Of a stretch of DNA of 64,000 nucleotides, positions 1-9,540 are shown one piece after another (the stretch's first letter is position 1; every line of letters starts with the position of its first letter). Location of the stretch: the NCBI GenBank assembly GCA_963169765.1, contig CAUJEN010000057.1, forward strand, positions 33,152-97,151. The letters are read 5' to 3'. This DNA is from QWHO01 sp021404945 (GTDB lineage: Bacteria > Vulcanimicrobiota > Xenobia > Xenobiales > QWHO01). The notes beneath the pieces were generated by a model that saw only the letters and a list, made by a program, of their open reading frames with translations, was not told the origin of the DNA and ran no database searches. A program made the position numbers and the translations under genes.

Positions 1-1014
1 CACATCCTTGAGCCCTTCCTGCAGGAGCGGCGTGACCGCAATGAGCCGCTCGAAGCCCAGCGAGTTGCAGACCGTCTGGAGATGACCCTCCAGCGCGAGG
101 ACCCGAGCCGGTGTTACCGCCTGAGCGTCCACCCCCTGCGCTGCACGATCACCTGGAGCGAAGAGCTGAACGACGAGGTCGACGCCCGCATCCCCGCTCT
201 CGAGCCGATCTGGAATCGCAACATCGCTCACCCCCCCTGGCCACCCCGGGCCGGGCGCACCACCATCTCCGCCGCCTGGCTGCCGGACGGAGTCCTCCTT
301 CTCCTGGGCGACTGGGTCACCTGGATGGACCCCGGGACAGGCCGCGTGCTCGGGGAGTGGCCACTCCCGGGAAAAAAGGGCACTCGAGCCGCGGTGGAGT
401 TGCTGGCTGTCACCCGGTTAGGAATTCTGGGCACCTATCGCGCCTTCCACGAGACCCTGCCGCCGGTCGCAGGAATGTTGATCATGAAATTCGATGGCCA
501 GCCCCGTTGGAAGCTGTTTCCGACCATGAGCTCGGTGTCCGTCGACGAGCCACTGGTCAGTACCGCCACGCAACTGGTCGTGGAGGGCCGGGCCACCTCG
601 GAGGATAACCGGGTTTCACGCGCCCAGTGGGTCATCGACATGGAGGGCAACCGAGCTTACACCGCTGTCGTGGGCGGCCCGCCGGAGGATGCCGAGGTGG
701 AGCGGTGCCTGGCGCTCGGCCCGGTTCCACCCAACGCGCTCGAATTCTTTCCGGTCGGGGAGCAGATGATGGGCACTCACCCCAGCCACAAGCTGACCAG
801 GCGGCTGGTAATGCCCGCCCGGCCCGACCCGGAGAGCGTTCTGAAGGGAGTTCTTTGGAAGGGACGAGCCCTGGCCTATCAGCTTCGACACGACAGCCTG
901 AAGCTGTACGCCTGGGAGGCCGAGGACCTGGCAAGAGCGAGTTGTCCCTCCTGCCACAAGCCGGTCCCCCTCCGTGCCTACCACTGCTCCTGCGGCCACC
1001 CCTGGACCCCTTGA
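1..1014 (+). CDS. Propeller-like protein with C-terminal zinc ribbon (5' end outside window)
   Basis: The reading frame is open from base 1, so the gene probably starts upstream; the first ATG in the window is at 82. The visible part has beta-rich repeats of the PQQ/WD type (a segment ending in WMDPGTGRVLGEW resembles a propeller blade). The last 25 residues hold a CPSC...CSCG cysteine set, a plausible four-cysteine zinc ribbon. No catalytic motif is recognisable. It precedes the next gene by 38 bases on the same strand. Function unknown; a scaffold or sensor role is inference. Confidence 0.6.
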   Translation, partial: HILEPFLQERRDRNEPLEAQRVADRLEMTLQREDPSRCYRLSVHPLRCTITWSEELNDEVDARIPALEPIWNRNIAHPPWPPRAGRTTISAAWLPDGVLLLLGDWVTWMDPGTGRVLGEWPLPGKKGTRAAVELLAVTRLGILGTYRAFHETLPPVAGMLIMKFDGQPRWKLFPTMSSVSVDEPLVSTATQLVVEGRATSEDNRVSRAQWVIDMEGNRAYTAVVGGPPEDAEVERCLALGPVPPNALEFFPVGEQMMGTHPSHKLTRRLVMPARPDPESVLKGVLWKGRALAYQLRHDSLKLYAWEAEDLARASCPSCHKPVPLRAYHCSCGHPWTP

Positions 1015-1052
1015 CCCTGAGGAAAACAGAAAGGAATCAAAGAGAAGCTGCG

Positions 1053-2144
1053 ATGAAGCGAACCATCATCCTCCTCTTCATCTGCCTGCTCATCGCCCAG
1101 GCCCGGGGCGAGGCGGTCCACGAAGAGCTGGTGGACGTACCCACCGACCGCATGATCGCCAACCTGGAGAAGCGCGGGAGCAAGGACGCCCACGCGCTCT
1201 ATCTGCTGGGCCGGGTTCACTCGCTGGCTTACGCCCAGGGGCTGAGTGCGTTCCAGGTGCGCAAGGGTGAGCAAGATCCCTATTTCGGACGGTTCGACCA
1301 GGGGGTTCCCCCCGCGCCCCCCGATGCGGGTGCGGCCAAAAGAAGCAAGCACCTGAGCAAGGCGATCTCCGCCTACCGTCAGGCCGTCAAGCTCGATTCG
1401 GGCAATCTCAGCGCCCGGCTCGGGCTGAGCTGGTGCCTGCAGCAGTCGGGCGATAAGCGGGCAGCCCTGGTTGGCTACCGCGAGACCTTCAAGCTGGCTT
1501 ACCCGGCCCAGATCAAGAAGGAAGGCCCGCTCTTCACCACCTCGCTGGCCGAGGAGACGGGTCGCTACCTGCTCGCGCTGCTCGACCCCAGGAAGGACGC
1601 CGCCGAGATCGCCGAGGTCAACAAGAAGATGCAATCTCTGCAACGCCTCCCGCGGGCTATCACCCCGGTGCTGATTCCGCTTGAGCGGGGCCTTGCTTTC
1701 GAAGATTTGGCTGACCCGGCGGCCGCGGTCAGTTTCGACCTGGACGGAACCGGGCCGCGCAACTGGGGCTGGATCACTCCCCGAGCCGGCTGGCTGGTCT
1801 ACCGCCGAAGCTGCCCGCGCATTCGCTCGGGGATCCAGCTCCTGGGCAGCGTCTCCTGGTGGGTCTTCTGGCGCGACGGCTACGAGGCCATGAGCGCCCT
1901 GGACGACGACGGCGACGGCTGGTTGGCCGGGCCCGAGCTGGAGGGGTTGGCTGTCTGGAACGACGCCGACCGGGATGGCACTTCCACCGAGGCCGAGATT
2001 CTGAGCCTGAGCGATCTCGGGGTCAAGGCCCTGAGCTGCCAGGGGAGGGCTCATCCCCTGGGCTTCCCTTACAGTCCGGGAGGCATCCGCTACCGGGAGG
2101 GGGAGCCGGGCGACTCTTACGACTGGATGCCCCTCGGGCGCTAG
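1053..2144 (+). CDS. Secreted TPR protein with EF-hand-like calcium loops
   Basis: This 363-residue protein begins with a clear Sec signal peptide (MKRTIILLFICLLIAQARG). The ATG at 1053 has a purine-rich ribosome site, aaagagaag. The middle (about residues 90-160) has TPR-like helices (AISAYRQAVKLDSGNLSARL). The C-terminal third has two acidic loops, DDDGDGWLAGPE and DADRDGTSTEAE, that fit EF-hand or dockerin-type calcium-binding loops about 25 residues apart. It is therefore probably an exported calcium-binding protein, but no enzyme domain is visible. It lies 38 bases behind the zinc-ribbon gene and may share its transcript. Confidence 0.75.
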   Translation: MKRTIILLFICLLIAQARGEAVHEELVDVPTDRMIANLEKRGSKDAHALYLLGRVHSLAYAQGLSAFQVRKGEQDPYFGRFDQGVPPAPPDAGAAKRSKHLSKAISAYRQAVKLDSGNLSARLGLSWCLQQSGDKRAALVGYRETFKLAYPAQIKKEGPLFTTSLAEETGRYLLALLDPRKDAAEIAEVNKKMQSLQRLPRAITPVLIPLERGLAFEDLADPAAAVSFDLDGTGPRNWGWITPRAGWLVYRRSCPRIRSGIQLLGSVSWWVFWRDGYEAMSALDDDGDGWLAGPELEGLAVWNDADRDGTSTEAEILSLSDLGVKALSCQGRAHPLGFPYSPGGIRYREGEPGDSYDWMPLGR

Positions 2145-2214
2145 AAGTCCGGCCGCAACCCCCCATAGGAGGAGCTACGCTCTCGGGAGCCCCTACCCCC
2201 GGCTCCGCCACCAC
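2144..2214. repeat. Dispersed intergenic repeat, copy 1
   Basis: This 71-base element abuts the stop codon of the preceding gene. It closely matches the element at 42821-42898: both start gaagtccggccgcaa, share an almost identical ggaggagctacgctctcgg core and end in ctccgccaccac. Copy 1 lacks about 7 bases of the left arm (gtggtgtc in copy 2 is reduced to a), so its hairpin is damaged. The bases from 2215 to 2285 hold no gene I can support. Confidence 0.7.
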
Positions 2215-2285
2215 AAGGTATTGTAGCGGCGGGACTTGTAGCGCAATTGTTGGGCGGAAAACCGGGGTTTCCGACTGCGCTCCTA

Positions 2286-3911
2286 CTAGCCCCGCGTTCG
2301 CAGGAACTGACCCAGCGTGGTCGCCTGGCGACCGGTGCCGGTGCCCAGCTCACGAGCCCTGTCGAGCAACTCCTCGATGCGCTGGTAGAGCGCCGGGTCC
2401 TTGCTCTTGAGGACCTCGGGCTCGGTGTGGTAGAGCAAGAAACCGTCCCCGATGTACTCGCGCACGTTGGAGCGCGAATAGTCAGTGATGGCCCGGGTGC
2501 CGCCCTCGCGGCCCACCTGGTCGAAGGCCTTGCCCACCTCGGCATACCAGGTCTTGTGCCAGGCCGGGTCGAGCTTCTCGACCAGAAAATCCAGCGCGTG
2601 GCCAAACTCGTGCACCGGCGTGGTGGCGGTCAGGCGGAAGTCGCGAATCAGAGTCTGGTTCAGGCCCCCCTTCCAGAAGTACTGGCCCATCGTGCCATCG
2701 GGCTCGCCATCGGCGTCCTTGCCGCTGTTGATCTTACCGTCCGGGTTGGCCCAGCTCTGCACCGTGCCCCAGTCGTGCTCGTCCAGGCGCATGACCTTCC
2801 CGCCCACCTCGGTGTAGATCAGGTCGGGCACCAGGATGTTGAATCGGCGGTGGTCGATGGGGATCCGCTCGGGATGCTTGCGAGCCGCCTCCAGCGAAGC
2901 CGCGCTCATGGGCTTACCCGCGGCCCGAGCCCCCTGCTGATACTGGGTCAGGGTGTGCTCGCGGGCCTGCACCAGCCGCTCGCCGTTGATCAGCTCCACC
3001 AGGCGCGAGAACTCCTCCATCTGCTCGGGCGTCGTAGCCCCGTTGATCACCGCCATCTGGTGCACGGTGGTGGGGAACTGAGCGTGCATCATCTGCACCA
3101 GGCCCATCATGTTGCCCATCTGCTCGAGCCGAATGGGATAGTTGAAGGGCTTGACGTTCAGGTCCGACAGAGCCGTCTGCTCGTAGAGAAAGCCGTTCTT
3201 CTCGCTGCTCAACTTGCCCAGCTGGACGTTGAGGTCTTGCATGGCCTGCTGGTCGGGGGTGAGTTGGGGCGGTGCCCCCCCGAAACCGCCAAAGCCGCCG
3301 GGGTAGTGTCCGGCCATCGCCAGCGGCATGGGAGGTACCCCGATGCGCGCCGCCAGGCGGTCACGCTCTATTTCGATCGTCTGCATGGGGGCGTCGAAGC
3401 GCTGGTGGCTCTCCTGGTTGAGGCGGGCCACGAAACCCGTGATCTCGTCCTTGCGACGCTCGTAGTCTTGCGGGCTCTGCTCGCGCAGGACTCCCGTTTG
3501 AGCCAGGTCCTGCCCTTCGTGCATCACCTGCACCTTGAGCCCGTGCCGCGAAAGGAGCGAGAGCACCTGGGGGTCCACCGGGCTCAGCGATTTCTGCAGC
3601 GTCTTCAGCTCCTGGGCGCTGGTGGCAGGATGGGCCATGCCGGCCACCAGCTCGGCCGAGGACTGCTGGGCCAGCATCAGAGCCGGCACCTGGGGACCGC
3701 CGATCATCAGCCCTCCCGCCAGGCTCAGGACACCGGCACCGATCATGGCCGCCTTGCGCCATCCGCGGGGGCCGGTGGGCACCTCGGGGGCAGCCTGGGG
3801 GCGCCCATGGAGGACGACCTCATCGGGAGACTCGAGCCAGGCCGAGGATCCGGGCGGAGGCATCCTTTGGAGCGGGCTGGCGCTCACGGGGCGCTGGATG
3901 GGGGAAAGCAT
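2286..3911 (-). CDS. Membrane-anchored HEXXH metalloprotease-like protein
   Basis: A 541-residue protein. A cytosolic proline-rich N-terminus is followed by one transmembrane segment (about residues 54-80). A large charged helical region follows and includes a GGFGGFGG stretch. Near residue 432 is the zincin motif HEFGH followed by ALDFL, and acidic residues that could supply the third zinc ligand lie further downstream. The overall look recalls the anthrax lethal factor-like (ATLF) zincin domain, but this is judged by eye. The ATG at 3911 has no strong ribosome site, so the start is uncertain. The gene is divergent from lhr with a 63-base spacer. It probably cleaves proteins on the outer side of the membrane, or is a structural relative. 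Confidence 0.6.
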   Translation of the reverse strand: MLSPIQRPVSASPLQRMPPPGSSAWLESPDEVVLHGRPQAAPEVPTGPRGWRKAAMIGAGVLSLAGGLMIGGPQVPALMLAQQSSAELVAGMAHPATSAQELKTLQKSLSPVDPQVLSLLSRHGLKVQVMHEGQDLAQTGVLREQSPQDYERRKDEITGFVARLNQESHQRFDAPMQTIEIERDRLAARIGVPPMPLAMAGHYPGGFGGFGGAPPQLTPDQQAMQDLNVQLGKLSSEKNGFLYEQTALSDLNVKPFNYPIRLEQMGNMMGLVQMMHAQFPTTVHQMAVINGATTPEQMEEFSRLVELINGERLVQAREHTLTQYQQGARAAGKPMSAASLEAARKHPERIPIDHRRFNILVPDLIYTEVGGKVMRLDEHDWGTVQSWANPDGKINSGKDADGEPDGTMGQYFWKGGLNQTLIRDFRLTATTPVHEFGHALDFLVEKLDPAWHKTWYAEVGKAFDQVGREGGTRAITDYSRSNVREYIGDGFLLYHTEPEVLKSKDPALYQRIEELLDRARELGTGTGRQATTLGQFLRTRG

Positions 3912-3974
3912 TGATCTGTGAATTCGCTGAGCAGGCGATAGGGGCCTTCGTGTGCTGGCGGCGAAACGGCCAGC

Positions 3975-6900
3975 ATGAGCTTGACGACTGAAGCCCTGCC
4001 CTTCGGTCCGGCCACATGCCGCTGGTTCCAGCAGAACTTCCCGGCCGCCACGCCCGTGCAACAAAGAGGCTGGCCGCTCATCGCTCAGGGGCACAACACC
4101 CTGCTGCTCGCCCCCACGGGCAGCGGCAAGACGCTGGCCGCCTTCCTGGCCGGCATCGACCGGCTGATCCAGCACCCGGTCGAGAAACCGGGGGTGCGCC
4201 TGCTCTACCTCTCCCCCCTCAAAGCGCTGGTCTACGACGTGGAGCGCAACCTGCAAGCTCCCCTCATCGGCATCGCCCGCTCGGCCGAGGCTCTCGAGCT
4301 GGCCACCCGCCTGCCCCGGGTGGACATCCGCACGGGCGACACCCCGCAGCGGCTGCGCGCCGCCCAGCGCAAGGAGCCGGCCGAGATCCTGGTGACCACC
4401 CCCGAGAGCCTCTACCTCTTGCTCAGCTCGCAGGCCCGCGAGACGCTGCGCTCGGTCCAGACGGTGATCGTGGACGAGATCCACGCCGTGGCCGGCACCA
4501 AGCGGGGGGTGCACCTGGCCGTCAGCCTGGAGCGATTGTCCGAGCTTTGCCAGCGCGATCCCCAGCGGGTGGGCCTGTCGGCCACGGTGCGTCCGGTGGA
4601 GGAGGTGGCCCGCTTTCTCGGTGGCGCCCGAGCGGTGGAGGTGGTGGACACCACCGAGCTCCCCCACCTCGACCTTCAGGTGCGAGTGCCGGTGGCCGAC
4701 ATGGAGGCGCCCCCCGAGGGCGGCTCCATCCTGCAAGAGCTGAAAAAAAGCGAGGCCAACGAGCCCACCGGCTTCCTGCAATCGCTCTACCCGCGCCTGC
4801 TCGAGGAGATCCGCGCGCACCGCTCCACCATCTTGTTCGTCAACAACCGCGGCATGTGCGAGCGGCTGGCCACCCGCCTCAACGAGCTGGCCGGAGACGA
4901 GCTGGTGCGCTCGCACCACGGCTCCATCAGCCAGGGCCAGCGACGCGAGATGGAGGAAGCCCTCAAGGCGGGCCAGCTCAAGGCCATCGTGGCCACCAGC
5001 TCGCTGGAGCTGGGCATCGACATGGGAGCGGTGGACCTGGTGTTGCAGATCGCCTCCCCTCAGTCGGTGGCTCGCGGCCTGCAGCGGGTGGGCCGGGCCG
5101 GTCACCAGGTGGGAGCCATCAGCATCGGACGGCTCTATCCCAAGCACCGGGGCGATCTGCTCGAATGCGCCGTGGTGGGGCGTGAAATGCTCCAGGGCCA
5201 CATCGAGCCCCTCAAGGTGCCTCGCAACGCGCTTGATGTTCTGAGCCAGCAGATCGTCTCCATCATCGCCACCGAGGAGCGGACGGTGGAAGAGCTGGAG
5301 GGATTCCTGCGCCGGGCCTATCCCTACCGCGAGCTGACCCGCGAGGCACTGCACTCGGTGCTGGACATGCTCAGCGGACGCTACCCCTCCACCGACTTCG
5401 CCGAGCTGCGCCCCCGCCTGAACTGGGATCGCGAGACCGGCTTCTTGACCGCGCGACGGGGGGCGGGCTCGCTGGCCATGGTGAACGGCGGAACCATCCC
5501 CGACCGGGGCATGTACGGCGTGCACCTGGGCCCGGAGGGGCCCCGGGTGGGCGAGATGGACGAGGAGATGGCCTACGAGGTGCGGCGTGGTCAGAACTTT
5601 GTGCTGGGCAGCACCACCTGGCGCATCGAGGAGATCACCCGCGACCGGGTGGTGGTCAGCCCCGCGCCCGGCGAGCCGGGGCGGCTCCCCTTCTGGCGCG
5701 GCGACGGTCCCGGGCGCACCGTCGAGCTGGGCCGAGCGCTGGGCGCATTCTGCCGCGAGCTGTCCCGGCAAGACGACCCTGAGGGCTGGGTGAAGCAGAG
5801 CTCTCCCCTGGACGAGCTGGCCGCCCGCAACCTGGTGGCCTTCGTGCAGGAGCAACTGGAGGTCACCGGCACGCTGCCCACCGACCGGGCCATCACGGTG
5901 GAGCGCTTTCGAGACGAGCTGGGCGACTGGCGCATCTGCATCCTGTCCCCCTTTGGGGCTCGCGTACACGCTCCCTGGGCCCTGGCCATCGAGGGCGTGC
6001 TGAGCCAGGAGGCGGGATTTGACGTGCAGACGGTGTGGAGCGACGATGGCATCGTGCTCAGGCTGGTGGAAGGCGAGGTGGATCTGGAGAAGCTCTTCCC
6101 CGACCCCGACGAGGCCGAGGACCTGGCGGTGGATCAGCTCTCCCACACCGGTATCTTCGCCTCCCAGTTTCGCGAGAACGCGGGGCGGGCTCTGCTCCTC
6201 CCCCGCCGCTATCCGGGGCAGCGCACGCCACTTTGGACCCAGCGCCTCAAGGCCCAGGCCCTGCTGGCCACGGCCAGCGCCTTTCCCAGCTTCCCCATCA
6301 TCCTGGAGACTTACCGCAGCTGCCTGCAGGACTACTTCGACCTGCCGGCCCTGATCGAGCTGTTGCGTGCTCTCCAGCGGCGCGAGATCAGGGTGGACGA
6401 GGTGGAGACCACCGCTCCCTCGCCCATGGCCCGCTCGCTGGCCTTCGCCTATCAGGCCGCCTACCTCTACGAGGGGGACACGCCCCTGGCCGAGCGCCGG
6501 GCCCAGGCCCTGACGCTGGATCGCAAGATGCTGCGTGAGCTCTTAGGCCGAGAAGACCTGCGGACGCTGCTCGACCCGCAGGTGCTGCAAGAGCTGGAGG
6601 AGGAGCTGCTCCACAGGCCGCTGCGCCATGCCGACGATCTGCACGACCTGCTTCGCCAGGTGGGAGACCGCAGCCCGACTGAAACCAGAGCCCCCCGCGA
6701 GTGGCTCGCCCAGCTCGAGCAGGCCCGCAGGATCGCCCGCTTGCGACTGGGGGGCGAGGAGCGCCTGGTCGCGGTGGAGGACGCCGCCCTCTACCGCGAC
6801 GGGCTGGGAGCCGCCCTGCCAGGGGGGTTGCCCCGGGTTTTCCTGGAGCCGGCCGAGCGCCCCCTGGAGACGCTGTTCTTGCGCTACGCCCGCACCCACG

Positions 6901-8249
6901 GCCCCTTCACCACCCGGGAGCTGGCCGAGCGCTACGCCCTGGTGCCGGGTCAGGTGGAGCCGGTGCTGCGGGCCCTGGCCGACCGGGGGCGCCTGCTTTC
7001 AGGCGACTTTCGCCCCGGAGGCCATGAGCTGGAATGGCTCGACCCGGACGTGCTGCGCAAGTTGAAGCGGCGCACGCTGGCGCGGCTGAGAAAGCAGATC
7101 GCTCCCGTCGAGCCGGCCGTGCTGGGTCGCTTTCTGCCCTCCTGGCAGGGAGTAGGCTCGCCCCAACGGGGCCACAACCGTCTGCGCGAGGTGCTGGCCC
7201 AACTGGAAGGCTTGGCCCTGCCCTTCTCCGACCTGGAGCGCTGGATCTTACCGGCCCGCGTCAGGGACTTCCAGCCCCGGATGCTGGATGAGCAGGGCGC
7301 CTCGGGCCAGCTGATCTGGGTGGGGGCCGGCTCACTCGGCCCCAGCGACGGCCGCCTTGCCATCTACCGGCGCGAGCGCTTCAGCCAGCTGGCCGAGCCG
7401 CCGCCTCGGTACGGGGGAGAGAACGATCTGGCACGGCAGATCCTCGAGCACCTCGAGGCGAAAGGCAGCTCGTTCTTCTTCCAACTGCCCTCGGCCAACG
7501 CGCAGGATCTGCTGCAAGCCCTGGCCGAGCTGAGCTGGAAGGGCCTGATCACCAACGACACCTTCCAGCCCCTGCGCCTCTTTGGTCGCGCCCGGCGCCG
7601 TCCAGGACGAAATGACCCGCTGCTCACCGGCGGGCGATGGTCGCTGGTCAGCTCCTTCTTCGATCAGCCGCCCGACAAGACGCGCCAGGCCGTGGCTCGG
7701 GCCCACGCCCTGCTCGAGCGCTACGGCGTGGTCAGTCGCGAGACGGCCGCCGTCGAGCGGCTCGGCTCACTGTATAGCGTGCTCAAGGAGATGGAGGAGA
7801 GCGGGCAGGTGCGCCGCGGCTACTTCGTGGAGGGCCTCAGCGGGGCCCAGTTCGCCTATTCGGGGGCAGTCGATCGCCTGCGCGGCTGTCGCGAGGACGA
7901 AGCCGGGGTCGTGCTCTTGGCCAGCACCGACCCGGCCAACCCTTACGGCGCGCTGGTTCCCTGGCCCGAGTGCGCCGGCCGTCCCAGGCGGGCGGCCGGC
8001 ACCTTCGTCGTGCTGCGCGGGGGTGAGCCGGCGCTGTTTGTGGAGAAGAATGCCCGCCGGGTGCTCACCTTCCCGGCCTTCGACGAGAAGGCCGCAGCCG
8101 CCCTGGACGAGCTGGCCGCCCGGGCCCGGGGGAAGATTCTGCGCATCGAGCAGATCGATGGCGAGGGCGCCCCCGCCTCCAGATCCGCGCCGGCCTTCCG
8201 TCAGGCCGGCTTCAAAGGCGAGCTCACCGCTCTGACGCGCATGCTCTGA
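3975..8249 (+). CDS. lhr: Lhr-type large superfamily 2 helicase
   Basis: This 1424-residue protein has the Lhr layout. Two RecA-like domains carry Walker A APTGSGKT (residues 46-53), motif II DEIH (about 168-171) and motif VI QRVGRAGHQ (about 370). They are followed by winged-helix and Lhr-specific domains, then a long C-terminal region of the Lhr-CTD type, which in E. coli Lhr has been linked to uracil-DNA glycosylase activity. The length is close to the roughly 1500 residues of full-length bacterial Lhr, so it is not the short Lhr-Core form. It is an ATP-driven 3'-5' DNA/RNA-DNA helicase in repair. It appears to be monocistronic. Confidence 0.93.
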   Translation: MSLTTEALPFGPATCRWFQQNFPAATPVQQRGWPLIAQGHNTLLLAPTGSGKTLAAFLAGIDRLIQHPVEKPGVRLLYLSPLKALVYDVERNLQAPLIGIARSAEALELATRLPRVDIRTGDTPQRLRAAQRKEPAEILVTTPESLYLLLSSQARETLRSVQTVIVDEIHAVAGTKRGVHLAVSLERLSELCQRDPQRVGLSATVRPVEEVARFLGGARAVEVVDTTELPHLDLQVRVPVADMEAPPEGGSILQELKKSEANEPTGFLQSLYPRLLEEIRAHRSTILFVNNRGMCERLATRLNELAGDELVRSHHGSISQGQRREMEEALKAGQLKAIVATSSLELGIDMGAVDLVLQIASPQSVARGLQRVGRAGHQVGAISIGRLYPKHRGDLLECAVVGREMLQGHIEPLKVPRNALDVLSQQIVSIIATEERTVEELEGFLRRAYPYRELTREALHSVLDMLSGRYPSTDFAELRPRLNWDRETGFLTARRGAGSLAMVNGGTIPDRGMYGVHLGPEGPRVGEMDEEMAYEVRRGQNFVLGSTTWRIEEITRDRVVVSPAPGEPGRLPFWRGDGPGRTVELGRALGAFCRELSRQDDPEGWVKQSSPLDELAARNLVAFVQEQLEVTGTLPTDRAITVERFRDELGDWRICILSPFGARVHAPWALAIEGVLSQEAGFDVQTVWSDDGIVLRLVEGEVDLEKLFPDPDEAEDLAVDQLSHTGIFASQFRENAGRALLLPRRYPGQRTPLWTQRLKAQALLATASAFPSFPIILETYRSCLQDYFDLPALIELLRALQRREIRVDEVETTAPSPMARSLAFAYQAAYLYEGDTPLAERRAQALTLDRKMLRELLGREDLRTLLDPQVLQELEEELLHRPLRHADDLHDLLRQVGDRSPTETRAPREWLAQLEQARRIARLRLGGEERLVAVEDAALYRDGLGAALPGGLPRVFLEPAERPLETLFLRYARTHGPFTTRELAERYALVPGQVEPVLRALADRGRLLSGDFRPGGHELEWLDPDVLRKLKRRTLARLRKQIAPVEPAVLGRFLPSWQGVGSPQRGHNRLREVLAQLEGLALPFSDLERWILPARVRDFQPRMLDEQGASGQLIWVGAGSLGPSDGRLAIYRRERFSQLAEPPPRYGGENDLARQILEHLEAKGSSFFFQLPSANAQDLLQALAELSWKGLITNDTFQPLRLFGRARRRPGRNDPLLTGGRWSLVSSFFDQPPDKTRQAVARAHALLERYGVVSRETAAVERLGSLYSVLKEMEESGQVRRGYFVEGLSGAQFAYSGAVDRLRGCREDEAGVVLLASTDPANPYGALVPWPECAGRPRRAAGTFVVLRGGEPALFVEKNARRVLTFPAFDEKAAAALDELAARARGKILRIEQIDGEGAPASRSAPAFRQAGFKGELTALTRML

Positions 8250-8263
8250 GGCGCCGCCTGTGG

Positions 8264-9070
8264 TCAGTTCCTGAGATAGACGGAGAAGGGGGCCTGGTGG
8301 GTGAACCGGCTGGCATAGCCCGGGTCGCTACCAACTCGAATCTCCTTTCTTGCTTCCTCAATGGACATGGCTCGAACATCCACCAGCACTTCCACGGGCA
8401 GCCCGGCAGGCGGAGGGGCCGAGAAGGACTCAAAACCAAGCAAGAACGAGGCCACAATCTTCTTCTCGCCCAGTCCGGCCTCGGCCATGGCCGTCAGGTC
8501 AAACCCGTTGGGGCGGGTTAAATAGGGAGCGACGTTATTGAGGAGGGTTTCCTCGGTCGTCTCATCGGTGGGCAGGGTCGGCGGGCCCGAGTCGATCTCC
8601 TTGCGGATCAAGACTTTGTGAGGACAACGGTCGTCGTATCCGTTAGCACCGGCTCCCCCGGCACAGATCTGGCCAAATGTGTTGTTGTGGTTTTGAGGAA
8701 CCACCAGGTAGTAGAGCACGTTCCGCTGCCAGAAGGGCGTTCCATCCTGCTTTCGCACCACCTCTCCCGTGGCCGGATCGATCGGTGACAGGAACCACAG
8801 GGCTTCCCCGTCTCTGCCCCCTCCCCCGAGGGAGTCGCCCACGAAGGAGCGGGATAAGGCGCCCGGTCGTGCCAGCACCAGATCGCGCTCAACTGCTGCG
8901 CGCGCCTTGCGCAACTCTCGCATGCAGGTGTCGATGCCACTGGTTCGGCGCAAAGTGCTCCTGGACTCGTTGAACAAGACCCCGGCCACCATGAGCAGGA
9001 GGGAGAAAATCCCGAAAACCACGACCAGCTCCGTCAGCGAGTGGGCGGCACGGGCTCGCTTAAGGAGCAT
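8264..9070 (-). CDS. Type IV pseudopilin-like protein (GspJ/PilW-like)
   Basis: A 268-residue protein with a class III prepilin-like N-terminus: a short basic leader (MLLKRARAA), then HSLTELVVVFGIF with Glu at +5 if cleavage follows Ala-9. The residue before the cut is Ala, not the usual Gly. The remainder is a globular periplasmic domain with two cysteines around residue 150. The ATG at 9070 has the ribosome site ggaagag and overlaps the previous gene's stop by 11 bases. It is the last gene of a three-gene minus-strand operon. Its size and position suggest a minor pseudopilin of a type IV pilus or type II secretion system. Confidence 0.75.
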   Translation of the reverse strand: MLLKRARAAHSLTELVVVFGIFSLLLMVAGVLFNESRSTLRRTSGIDTCMRELRKARAAVERDLVLARPGALSRSFVGDSLGGGGRDGEALWFLSPIDPATGEVVRKQDGTPFWQRNVLYYLVVPQNHNNTFGQICAGGAGANGYDDRCPHKVLIRKEIDSGPPTLPTDETTEETLLNNVAPYLTRPNGFDLTAMAEAGLGEKKIVASFLLGFESFSAPPPAGLPVEVLVDVRAMSIEEARKEIRVGSDPGYASRFTHQAPFSVYLRN

Positions 9071-9539
9071 GCTCTTCCACCAGCCTGCTGGCCTGGACCT
9101 GCATCTTTCCATAGCCCTGGCGCTGGCCGTTGTTGGACCGTGCTTCCCACCACCAGACAAGGATATCCACCTTCTTCACCCGATTGTTGGGGATGGCACC
9201 ACCGAGCGGGCCTCCGGCCGCGTCCAGAACGGTATTGGCGTAGATGACGTACTCGTAGCGCACCCCTCCGATTGTCTCCTGGGTCGGACCTCGCCAGAGC
9301 CCGGCCGCTCCCCAGAAAGAGGCGTTGGTGCCGGCCGGCAGGTCGTTTGCCACCTGGTAGAGCGTGCGGTTCATCAGAGAGTCGGATACCTGAGTGGCAG
9401 GTCCGAGCAGAGCGGACTTCTCGCTCGCGCGCAGGCTGGAGATGGTCGTGCCCACCAGGGCTAACAAGATCATGGCCAGCAAAGCCATCGCCAGCACGCA
9501 CTCAGCCAGAGTGAAGGCCTTGCTGGAGTTCCGCCCCAT
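9060..9539 (-). CDS. Type IV minor pseudopilin
   Basis: A 159-residue protein starting MGRNSSKA, then FTLAECVLAMALLAM. Cleavage after Ala-8 gives the expected Phe at +1 and Glu at +5, but with Ala instead of Gly at -1, as in the neighbouring pseudopilin. One hydrophobic helix is followed by a small beta-rich head with several tryptophans (WWWEARS). It starts just after the upstream gene's stop (9541) and overlaps the downstream start, so the three genes are surely cotranscribed. The role is initiation or priming of a pilus-like fibre, inferred from family and context. Confidence 0.78.
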   Translation of the reverse strand: MGRNSSKAFTLAECVLAMALLAMILLALVGTTISSLRASEKSALLGPATQVSDSLMNRTLYQVANDLPAGTNASFWGAAGLWRGPTQETIGGVRYEYVIYANTVLDAAGGPLGGAIPNNRVKKVDILVWWWEARSNNGQRQGYGKMQVQASRLVEEHAP

Positions 9540-9540
9540 C

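Noticed and set aside
2247..3914. Long plus-strand open frame opposite the HEXXH gene
   Set aside because: Composition is Ala/Leu/His/Arg-rich without any domain; it is the antisense shadow of a better-supported gene.
3912..6146. Upstream extension of the minus-strand HEXXH frame
   Set aside because: It runs antisense through lhr; real protein features start only after the ATG at 3911.
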